From JARRRL01 sp037380725 (GTDB taxonomy: Bacteria > Pseudomonadota > Gammaproteobacteria > Pseudomonadales > JANQJO01), in NCBI GenBank assembly GCA_037380725.1, contig JARRRL010000241.1:1-5816 (forward strand): a DNA stretch of 5,816 nucleotides, given 5' to 3'. Positions 1 through 4,861 of this stretch are shown piece after piece. The notes beneath the pieces are model-generated. The model was not told the origin of the DNA and searched no databases. It worked only from the letters and a program-made list of their open reading frames with translations. The position numbers and the translations under genes are program-made. Position 1 is the stretch's first letter. The number at the start of each line of letters is the position of its first letter.

Positions 1-158
1 GCAACACAGACGATGTCGAAGAAGTCACCAATTATCTGCGCGCCTTTCGACTGGTGCAGGACAACCAGCGTGATCCACATGGACTGCCCATCAGCGTGCA
101 TCGCACTGATTACGCTCGCATTAGTGGTAATGGCGCGCCTACGTGCTACCGGAAATAA
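1..158 (+). CDS. 3' end of an unidentified gene (partial)
   Basis: The reading frame whose first full codon is at position 3 is open from the window edge to a TAA at 156-158 and gives 51 residues, ending in ISGNGAPTCYRK. Codon choice is that of a real proteobacterial gene (CTG, CGC, GTG, GAT/GAC and CAT in natural proportions). The peptide is hydrophilic and mixed in composition, with NYLRAFRLVQDN followed by DPHGLPISVHRTDYARI. The overlapping frame that starts with ATG at 13 gives an implausible cysteine-rich peptide and is a shadow. No domain is recognised and the start lies upstream of the window, so no function is assigned. That this is the true coding frame is inferred from codon use and composition, not from a homologue. 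Confidence 0.62.
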   Translation, partial: NTDDVEEVTNYLRAFRLVQDNQRDPHGLPISVHRTDYARISGNGAPTCYRK

Positions 159-454
159 CCGAATCTATATACAGTTAAAAAATCCTAGATGTTGAGTGGT
201 GGTCACAAGGAATTTTTTGATTTTCTGTATGTATTTTGTGCGCTGTGCTAGAGGTGGAGGGAATGGTGGGTGTCCCGTTTGTTGCGTTTGTAATCTGAGT
301 AATGCGTGCTTGGGTCGTAATGTTATTTGTGAAGGGAAAAACTGATACACATTAATTTGGCTAACAAGACATCGTTTATTTACCGAGTATCCGCTAAAGT
401 TTGTTCCATTGTTGGCTTTTGCTATTTTCTTTATCTGCCTGATCAAGTTATCAT

Positions 455-499
455 GCCTAGCGTCCAAATAAGACTAGGCCTTAAGCTTGTATCTAAGCT
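455..499. repeat. Two adjacent small inverted repeats
   Basis: GCCTAG at 455-460 is matched by CTAGGC at 474-479 across a 13-base loop. Immediately afterwards AGCTT at 484-488 pairs with AAGCT at 495-499 across a 6-base loop. The surrounding 450-540 stretch is more GC-rich than its flanks, so it could be a structured transcript segment or the remnant of a small element. It does not fit the integron attC core consensus and has no tRNA-like arms. The stems are short enough to have arisen by chance. Confidence 0.3.
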
Positions 500-671
500 G
501 GCGCAGGCTACGCAGCACAACCTGTTTGTGGCGCGACAGTATTGAGAAAATAATAGTTATACCTAATACATCATCACTTCAATCAAGAAAAAAAGAAAAA
601 AAGCAGAAACGCACAATCACATAGTTTCGTAAAAATTATTTCCAGCTGGTCGATACGAGCCAAAAGCAAGA

Positions 672-702
672 ATGGGGGGGCATTCGGTGGTGCTTGTGGG
701 GA
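672..702 (+). repeat. Split G-rich dispersed repeat, copy 1
   Basis: ATGGGGGGGCAT (672-683) and GCTTGTGGGGA (692-702) are both found again, in the same order and orientation, at 2785-2807. In this copy an 8-base block, TCGGTGGT (684-691), separates the two halves; in the other copy they abut. The GGGGA at its end sits 8 bases before the ATG at 711 and could act as a ribosome binding site. The copy lies about 180 bases upstream of the gene at 883. It could be a remnant of a mobile element end, a protein binding site, or a G-rich structured element. The identity between the copies is seen directly; the role is unknown. Confidence 0.55.
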
Positions 703-710
703 TAAAATAT

Positions 711-788
711 ATGACAGTAAAAGATCTTCTCCTGTTCATCGCAAGCATTAGCCTTATGAGCATCAGCTCATACATCGGTATCAGCTAG
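711..788 (+). CDS. Possible 25-residue hydrophobic peptide
   Basis: An ATG at 711 opens a 25-codon frame that stops with TAG at 786-788. GGGGA at 698-702, 8 bases upstream of the start, is a plausible ribosome binding site. The peptide has a charged start (MTVKD) and then one continuous hydrophobic stretch (LLLFIASISLMSIS). It would therefore be a single-pass membrane miniprotein, or the signal-peptide stub of a lost gene. A six-base perfect hairpin with a four-base loop (ATGAGC 756-761, GCTCAT 766-771) lies inside it. The frame is short enough to occur by chance; the ribosome binding site and composition are the only support. It ends 94 bases before the next gene. Confidence 0.32.
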   Translation: MTVKDLLLFIASISLMSISSYIGIS

Positions 789-882
789 CATCACGATGAG
801 TTGAAAGGGAAGGAAGACGGTGTCGAAAAATGGACCTGAAAAAAAGAAATCACTTCACAAAGTCACGTAAGGAGTCCATGTT

Positions 883-1326
883 ATGTCAAATCCAATTAGC
901 GGCGGAGGAACACCGTTCAAGCAGATCGTAGTCGGTGGACAGGAAACGACGGAGAGTTCTAGCGCAAATAATAAGTCTATTCATCGCCTTGCTCGGAGTT
1001 TCACAGAAAAGAAGGAAGGTGGACAGAAAACGACAGCGAGTCCTCGCGCAAATGATATGTCTATTCGTCGCTTTGCTCGGAGTGTCATAGACAAGAAGGA
1101 AGTTCGCTCTCACGCAAGAGCAGGGCGAGCCTCAGGTTCTGGTTCAGAAACGGCATCTATGCGTAGCGCATCGACGGCAAGCAATGCTCGTCAGCTGGAT
1201 CGAATAAGACGACAAAAAGGCGATAGTACGGCTGATGACGATTTTGCTTCAGATGTGGTTGCAGAGCTCTTCGAATACCCAGAAATCGACTATTCAAAAC
1301 TTGAGCCGTGGCCGGCAGCTGAGTAG
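883..1326 (+). CDS. Small disordered-looking protein with a 28-residue tandem repeat
   Basis: The 147-residue protein is not recognised as any family. The start is well supported: AAGGAG at 869-874 lies 8 bases before ATG 883, and an alternative ATG at 878 is out of frame. Residues 1-17 are Gly-rich. Residues 18-45 and 46-73 are two tandem copies of a 28-residue unit sharing the skeleton GGQ-TT-S-AN-SI-R-AR-KKE, 17 of 28 identical. Residues 74-110 are low complexity, rich in Ser, Ala and Arg. Residues 116-147 form an acidic tail (DDDFASDVVAELF, EYPEIDYSKLEP). No signal peptide, membrane segment or cysteine is seen. Basic, low-complexity composition with an acidic C-terminus would fit a nucleic-acid-binding or secreted effector-like protein, but nothing decides this. 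It appears to be monocistronic and converges on the SET remnant at 1358-1534. Confidence 0.78.
   Translation: MSNPISGGGTPFKQIVVGGQETTESSSANNKSIHRLARSFTEKKEGGQKTTASPRANDMSIRRFARSVIDKKEVRSHARAGRASGSGSETASMRSASTASNARQLDRIRRQKGDSTADDDFASDVVAELFEYPEIDYSKLEPWPAAE
934..1101 (+). repeat. 84-bp in-frame tandem duplication
   Basis: Positions 934-1017 and 1018-1101 align without gaps over 84 bases with 12 mismatches (72 identical). By direct count, 11 mismatches change the amino acid and 1 is silent (ACG to ACA). The unit is 28 codons, so the reading frame of the host gene is kept. It is a local duplication that has diverged without visible purifying selection on the protein sequence, although both copies remain open. 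Confidence 0.9.
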
Positions 1327-1357
1327 AAATAAAGTGGATCCCATAGTCAAGACAACG

Positions 1358-1534
1358 ATGACGGCAGTAGTCGCTCCCGTAGTTGATGGCCAGTTCTTGA
1401 TCCGGGCGAATGTGGCAGCGTGTCAGTAATACCCGTCGTAAAATAAATCCATTGTACGCCACGCTCATGGCGTAGTTTGGGTGATCGTGGTGATTGAGAA
1501 AGCGTGTGAAATTGCCTTCCTCGTGGGCGTCTAT
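1358..1534 (-). pseudogene. Remnant of a SET-domain methyltransferase (C-terminal part)
   Basis: Read on the minus strand from 1534 down, this frame gives about 59 residues with the hallmarks of the SET-domain core. It shows IDAHEEGNFTRFLNHHDHPN, which carries the RF-NH--PN motif forming the S-adenosylmethionine and pseudoknot region. About 45 residues later comes IRPDQELAINYGSDY, which matches the I-xx-GEEL-x-x-Y-G motif containing the active-site tyrosine. SET proteins transfer methyl groups from S-adenosylmethionine to lysines. A TAA at 1535-1537 blocks the frame directly upstream. The 160 bases beyond it show no N-terminal SET sequence in any minus frame. The frame stays open past 1358 to 1157, antisense to the neighbouring gene, but family resemblance ends around YCRH. 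An ATG at 1466-1468 lies inside the motif region and is not a credible start. The gene is a 5'-truncated relic, convergent with the gene at 883-1326. Confidence 0.75.
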
Positions 1535-1576
1535 TTAAGCAACTTGACGATTACTGAGGTACCGTAGGGGCGTCAG

Positions 1577-1612
1577 ATGGCGTGAACACCAGTGAGGTTC
1601 CGTTCACGCCAT
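1577..1612. repeat. 11-bp perfect inverted repeat
   Basis: ATGGCGTGAAC at 1577-1587 is the exact reverse complement of GTTCACGCCAT at 1602-1612, with a 14-base loop. Inside the loop ACC (1588-1590) can pair with GGT (1596-1598), extending the stem with a bulge. No T-run follows on either strand, so it is not a standard intrinsic terminator. It sits about 80 bases past the stop of the minus-strand gene at 1695-2402 and just beyond the broken end of the SET relic. It could be a factor-dependent transcript end, a binding site for a dimeric protein, or a repeat at a recombination boundary. Confidence 0.6.
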
Positions 1613-1623
1613 TGCCGCTATTT

Positions 1624-1664
1624 ATCCTGGCCGCTTCCATCCTGGCCGCTTATCCTGGTTGCTG
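1624..1664. repeat. Three copies of a 13-bp tandem repeat
   Basis: ATCCTGGCCGCTT occurs at 1624-1636 and 1639-1651. A third, diverged copy, ATCCTGGTTGCTG, follows directly at 1652-1664. The first two are separated by CC. The array lies in non-coding sequence between the long inverted repeat at 1577-1612 and the stop of the exported-protein gene at 1695. It resembles a slippage-generated minisatellite; no function is evident. Confidence 0.7.
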
Positions 1665-1694
1665 TCCGCATAAATACCGGACGATGAGATACCA

Positions 1695-2402
1695 TTATGG
1701 ATCCAACTTGATTTGGAAATCGGCTTGGTTACCCCAAACTGGGCGGTAATTGCAATGCGTTGCGGGCACCGCCCAGGACAGGATGGTTCGGGCTTTGAGA
1801 GTCTGTCCGTTTTGTACGAGCGCTTGGAGTTTCTCGTTTGCCTGCACCATAACACCGTAATACCAGAAAGGTTGTTTACCGAATTGCTCGTCGTGTACGT
1901 GAACCGAAGCGGTATCAACCCGTTCCATACCGTTACCGAAATCCACGCAAACAGTTACCCACTCGTTGGAACCCGATCCAATAGCGGGCGTTCCGGCGAA
2001 ACCAAAGCGTTGTCGAATGGAGAGAGAACACGCAAATTCTTCCCGCTGAGGGTGATAGGCGCACGATTCCAGGCCTTCGAATCTGGTATTTCCTGTGTTG
2101 GTAATAATCTGCTTATTGATATTTTTGCTAATAAAACTGTCGATAAAGTCGTTGTCGACGACCAGAGGGCAACCAAATTTTTGTGTGAGCGCCTCGTTGA
2201 GTTGGTCAGGTGATTTATATTCCAACGCCAATTTTGCTAATTCGTCATGCTCTGGTGGAGTCGTGCAATTGTCCTGAGCGTATTCCATTTCTACGGTAGA
2301 TAGCGCCATGGCGTGCGTGGAAAGCGCTGTGCTGATTGTAGTGACTGCCAATGTGCTGATGGCAAAAGAGAATGTGTGTTTCAATAGCCTGTTGATTTTC
2401 AT
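1695..2402 (-). CDS. Exported six-cysteine protein of unknown function
   Basis: The 235-residue protein begins MKINRLLKHTFS and then has a hydrophobic stretch to about residue 27. A likely signal peptidase I site follows AMA at 31-33, so the mature protein of about 202 residues would be periplasmic or secreted. Six cysteines (46, 78, 114, 125, 152, 217) all lie in the mature part, which fits up to three disulfides. Other visible blocks are RFGFAGTPAIGSGSNEWVTV, a central VCVDFGNGMERVD, and a C-terminal WAVPATHCNYRPVWGNQADF. I recognise no enzyme motif. The ATG at 2400-2402 is preceded by GGAG at a spacing of about 10 bases, an acceptable but not strong ribosome binding site. The gene stands alone, divergent from the ligase locus across 558 bases. 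Secretion is well supported; function is unknown. Confidence 0.85.
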   Translation of the reverse strand: MKINRLLKHTFSFAISTLAVTTISTALSTHAMALSTVEMEYAQDNCTTPPEHDELAKLALEYKSPDQLNEALTQKFGCPLVVDNDFIDSFISKNINKQIITNTGNTRFEGLESCAYHPQREEFACSLSIRQRFGFAGTPAIGSGSNEWVTVCVDFGNGMERVDTASVHVHDEQFGKQPFWYYGVMVQANEKLQALVQNGQTLKARTILSWAVPATHCNYRPVWGNQADFQIKLDP

Positions 2403-2583
2403 GCTTTCGTTGCTCCAGTGTGTTGATTGTTGACAAGTTTAATTGATCTATGAATCCTCATAAAGATTAAAAAATGAGCAATTGTTTAGCTCTTCGAGAA
2501 CAAGAATAGCAAATAAAAAATCGGTTTCTGTATTTTTTATCTGGCTGAAAAAAGAAATCAGCAATTCGAGCCTGTCTCTAGGG

Positions 2584-2599
2584 CGTGATGCAGATCACA
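2584..2599. promoter_or_regulatory. Candidate CRP/Vfr-type binding site
   Basis: CGTGA at 2584-2588 and TCACA at 2595-2599, with six bases between, match the CRP consensus TGTGA-N6-TCACA at nine of ten arm positions. The site lies about 180 bases upstream of the start of the exported-protein gene and about 360 bases upstream of the ligase gene, in a divergent promoter region. This would suit carbon- or cAMP-responsive control of either, more probably the nearer one. One site by chance cannot be excluded. Confidence 0.45.
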
Positions 2600-2750
2600 A
2601 TAATTATCTTATTTGATCTCAAATTAGCGTTATGATTCATGTTAATAGTGATATTTGTAAAGAAAATTATATCCGAAAAAAATAAATATGAAATGTAAAA
2701 ATTTCTCAAACGTTTACGGTACAGTGTGACGCGATTCCGGTTTTCTTTTG

Positions 2751-2779
2751 CCCACTGGAGCACATGATGTACCCACTGG
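2751..2779 (+). repeat. Direct repeat CCCACTGG, two copies
   Basis: CCCACTGG occurs at 2751-2758 and again at 2772-2779, a spacing of 21 bases, which is two helical turns. The second copy runs directly into the G-rich repeat at 2785-2807. Repeats in phase on one face of the helix are typical of activator or repressor sites upstream of a promoter. The distance to the ligase start (about 180 bases) allows that, but nothing else supports it. Confidence 0.4.
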
Positions 2780-2784
2780 GCCAT

Positions 2785-2807
2785 ATGGGGGGGCATGCTT
2801 GTGGGGA
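2785..2807 (+). repeat. Split G-rich dispersed repeat, copy 2
   Basis: Here the two blocks found at 672-683 and 692-702 are joined without the 8-base spacer and are otherwise identical over 23 bases. Together with GGG at about 2778-2780 the region has G tracts that could be split into four runs of three or more, so a G-quadruplex with long loops is conceivable on the plus strand. It lies about 155 bases upstream of the ligase start. Its position upstream of a gene, like copy 1, suggests either a shared regulatory element or the same kind of inserted remnant. Confidence 0.55.
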
Positions 2808-2900
2808 GTCTTTTGGTGAACGAGTGAGCGCGCATGATGAAAATGCTTGCCAGAAAGATCAATACGTGTACTAATCACTCTGTGAAAACGATCAAAGAGT

Positions 2901-2919
2901 ACGAGAAGTGATTTCTCGT
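2901..2919 (+). promoter_or_regulatory. Hairpin in the leader of the ligase gene
   Basis: ACGAGAA at 2901-2907 pairs perfectly with TTCTCGT at 2913-2919 across a five-base loop. It ends 41 bases upstream of the ATG at 2961. No T-run follows, so it is not a terminator. It may be an operator palindrome or a structure in the 5' untranslated leader. A seven-base stem is suggestive only. Confidence 0.35.
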
Positions 2920-2960
2920 GTGTCGGTGTTTGTTCCGAATAGGGTGTGACTTAATCGTCT

Positions 2961-4350
2961 ATGTTAAAAACGGTATTTGTTGTCGATAATGAAACGTCAT
3001 TGTTGGACTCTCGCTTAGAGGCGATCAGCTTTGACGCGTATCTGTGCGATTATCCTAGGCTGAATGAACCTCGGATTCGCATCATCAACTTGTGTGATAC
3101 GTCTCGATACTTAAGTCGGGGATATTACTGTTCACTTTTGGCGGAAGCGCGTCGCCATCATGTTGTACCCAGTGTTAAAGTCATTAACGAACTGCGTGAG
3201 ACAGGCACTACCCTGTGGGTTCAGCACACCGTGTTGGGAAAACAGTTTCTGGCCCAAGATCACAATGAACAGCATCCCATCGTCATTTGCATGGGCGAAG
3301 TGGCGGACAGTCGATTTCGGAAATTGGCTAGCCTGGTGTTTCAAAAATACGCGACCCCGATTTTGACAGTTTACATCGCCAATGAAGCGACGGGGCTTCG
3401 GATTCAAATAAAACGGGTTTCTTTATCCGAGTTAACAGAAAGTGACAGTATTTTTTGTTTGAATACCTTGGAACATTATTCTCAAAAGGTGTGGCGATCA
3501 AAAGCAGAAGAGAAAAAATTCCGCTGGGATATGGCCATTCTGATTAACCCCGAGGAGGACATGCCGCCCAGTAATAAAGCCGCGATTGCGCGTTTTGTTA
3601 AGGCGGGAGAGAAATTAGGCATTCGAACACGGACGATTACAGCGAATGAGTTCAGTTATTTGGCTCAGTATGACGCGCTGTTTATTCGAGAGACCACGGC
3701 CATTGATCATTATACCTACCGATTTGCGCGTGAAGCGGAAAATCAAGGTTTGGTTGTGATCGATGATTCGAACTCGATTTTGCGTTGCTGCAACAAGGTA
3801 TTTTTACACGATGCTTTCAGTTATCATCAGGTACCCAGCCTGCCATCAAAAATTATAGCGAATTTGTCGGATCACACATTGGAATCGATTGAGGAGAGCT
3901 TGCACTATCCCTTAGTGCTGAAAATGCCAGAAAGCTCGTTTTCCAAAGGTGTGTATAAGGTTGAATCGCGTACTGAGTTGCTGCAAGTGGCGAGGGAGCT
4001 GTTGCATACTCAATGGCCGGTCTTTGTATGCCTGTCGTTATTACATGGCCAAAAAACATTGGCAGATTTATAACCATAAGTCTAGGCGTTTTTCTACGGG
4101 GGGATTTGACTCATTGCCCACTTTTGAAGTGCCTGCTCCTGTCTTAAATTCGGCCATGAAGGCCGCTGCGGTGATTGGAAATGGGTTGTATGGTGTCGAT
4201 ATTAAGGAAGAGGGGGGGCGCGCCTATGTGTTGGAGGTAAATGATAACCCGAATATTGATCACGGTGTTGAAGATATTCGTCTTGGGGATGAGTTGTATA
4301 TGCAGGTGATGGCTGAGTTTCTCCGTCGTTTGGAAGCACGAGGGCGGTAG
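2961..4350 (+). pseudogene. RLAN-domain RimK-like ATP-grasp ligase, broken by internal deletion and frameshift
   Basis: Intact relatives are ATP-grasp amide ligases with an N-terminal RLAN domain, which join an amino acid or peptide to a carboxylate. The start at 2961 fits the family (MLKTVFVVD), though its ribosome binding site is weak (AGGG, 16 bases upstream). The first frame encodes the RLAN domain (residues 1 to about 160, with NLCDTSRYLSRGYYCSLLAEAR) and the pre-ATP-grasp region (RWDMAILINPEEDMPPSNKA at 188-207). It continues through LFIRETTAIDHYTYRFA and the nucleotide-binding lysine strand YPLVLKMPESSFSKG (316-330). Near 4005 (residue 348) family similarity stops and resumes in the +1 frame at 4006 with ILNGRSLYACRYYMAKKHW. 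It then runs to the metal-binding GVDIKE and EVNDNPN and ends at the TAG 4348-4350. About 20-24 residues expected between these points, covering the adenine-binding IAQEF-type strand and a D-x-R motif, are absent. Uncorrected translation stops at 4073 after 22 aberrant residues. It should be non-functional unless the break is an assembly error. Confidence 0.85.
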
Positions 4351-4806
4351 ATGGATCGCCCGGAAATTCGAGTTGCGGACCTGAGCGACTGTGATGCCTT
4401 GTTGAACATCGAAGCGATGTGTTTCAGCCACAGTGGTGATGGGTTTAACCGGCGACAAATGCGTTATTTGCTGAGTCGAGCCAAAGCAAAAACGCTGTTG
4501 GTCATGCAGGATGGTGATACGGCTGGGTATTGCTCGGTACTGTTACCCCAGCACCCAAGACCCGCCAGACTGTACTCGGTGGCGCTTGCACCCAAGCATC
4601 GAGGTCGTGGGTGCGCTGGGTTCTTGATGAACGCGGTTTTGGCTGAGGCCAGCGCAAAAGGTTATGCACGCATTCGTTTGGAAGTCAGCGAACAAAATGG
4701 CGCTGCGCAAAAACTGTATGCGCGGTTTGGGTTTGAGCGCATTCGGGTGATTCCCGGCTATTATGCGGATGGCAGTGGCGCGATTCGGATGGAAAAAACT
4801 TTGTAG
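4351..4806 (+). CDS. RimI-like GNAT N-acetyltransferase
   Basis: The 151-residue protein is a single GNAT domain, which transfers acetyl from acetyl-CoA to an amine such as a peptide N-terminus. It shows the N-terminal IRVADLSDCDALLNIEAMCF, the beta-strand RLYSVALAP and the acetyl-CoA pyrophosphate loop HRGRGCAG (83-90). The C-terminal half has RIRLEVSEQNGAAQKLYARF (107-126), GFERI and IPGYYADGSGAIRMEKTL, as in RimI relatives. The ATG follows the ligase stop codon with no gap (TAGATG), and AGGG at 4341-4344 gives a ribosome binding site, so translation was probably coupled to the ligase. In related genomes, from memory, this GNAT type is found beside RLAN ligases and is often fused to a C39-like peptidase; here it ends right after the GNAT fold. 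The upstream break in the ligase may reduce its expression through polarity. The true substrate is unknown. Confidence 0.88.
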   Translation: MDRPEIRVADLSDCDALLNIEAMCFSHSGDGFNRRQMRYLLSRAKAKTLLVMQDGDTAGYCSVLLPQHPRPARLYSVALAPKHRGRGCAGFLMNAVLAEASAKGYARIRLEVSEQNGAAQKLYARFGFERIRVIPGYYADGSGAIRMEKTL

Positions 4807-4861
4807 TGATTTTTTAGTACTTTTTGAAAATACGTGATCTGAAAGTATATGTTCTGAAAAG
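4807..4861. other. Short convergent intergenic region
   Basis: This 55-base AT-rich spacer separates the ends of two convergent genes. It contains T runs at 4809-4814 and about 4821-4825 that could serve termination of the plus-strand transcript, but no GC-rich stem precedes them. Two imperfect 15-base direct repeats ending in TCTGAAA are visible at about 4831-4860. No peptidase-domain remnant is seen in it. Confidence 0.4.

Larger units (their letters stand above)
159..882. other. Long intergenic region, mostly non-coding
   Basis: This stretch of about 720 bases has no convincing long gene. Frames at 165-467 (minus, TTG start) and 357-545 (plus, TTG start) lack ribosome binding sites and have unnatural composition. 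What it does hold is listed separately: two small inverted repeats at 455-499, an A-rich tract at about 586-604, the first copy of a split G-rich repeat at 672-702, and a possible 25-codon membrane peptide at 711-788. An A-run at 177-182 faces a T-run at 213-218 across a 30-base gap just after the upstream gene's stop. It could be a weak terminator stem, but pairing inside it is poor. No -35/-10 promoter pair of good quality was found. Confidence 0.6.
2403..2960. other. AT-rich divergent intergenic region
   Basis: This 558-base stretch separates two divergent genes and must hold the promoters of both. It is AT-rich, especially 2460-2720, with many A and T runs. Listed separately are a CRP-like palindrome (2584-2599), a direct repeat (2751-2779), the second G-rich repeat (2785-2807) and a hairpin (2901-2919). 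TTGACA occurs at about 2430-2435 on the plus strand but has no matching -10 box at 16-18 bases. A minus-strand frame at 2578-2862 and a 25-codon frame at 2834-2911 have no ribosome binding site and are not called. Confidence 0.6.

Noticed and set aside
13..195. 60-codon plus-strand frame beginning MSKKSPIICAPFDW
   Set aside because: Cysteine-rich, unnatural composition; the frame starting at position 3 over the same bases has normal codon use and is taken as the real gene end.
165..467. 100-codon minus-strand frame
   Set aside because: TTG start without a ribosome binding site, no recognisable motif and biased composition from T-rich DNA.
455..500. Integron attC site
   Set aside because: The CCTAG/CTAGG arms do not match the required RYYYAAC and GTTRRRY core sites, and no integrase or cassette structure is present.
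672..702. Sigma-54 promoter (GG-N10-GC) in the G-rich repeat
   Set aside because: The GG to GC spacing is 11, not 10, and the second copy of the repeat lacks the arrangement entirely.
1713..2213. 166-codon plus-strand frame
   Set aside because: Lies wholly antisense to the exported-protein gene, which has a signal peptide and paired cysteines; this frame has neither a ribosome binding site nor a domain.
2578..2862. Minus-strand frame with PPHMAQWVHHVLQWAKENRNR, considered as a transposase fragment
   Set aside because: The QW repetition comes from the DNA direct repeat CCCACTGG; no transposase motif, inverted ends or target duplication were found.
2834..2911. 25-codon frame upstream of the ligase (MMKMLARKINTC)
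   Set aside because: No ribosome binding site at proper distance, and no similarity to the 25-codon frame at 711 despite equal length; likely chance.
3949..4350. Separate 133-residue protein starting at ATG 3949
   Set aside because: Its first 19 or so residues are an out-of-frame reading of the ligase. Only the part from 4006 is family-like, so it is the 3' half of the broken ligase, not a gene.
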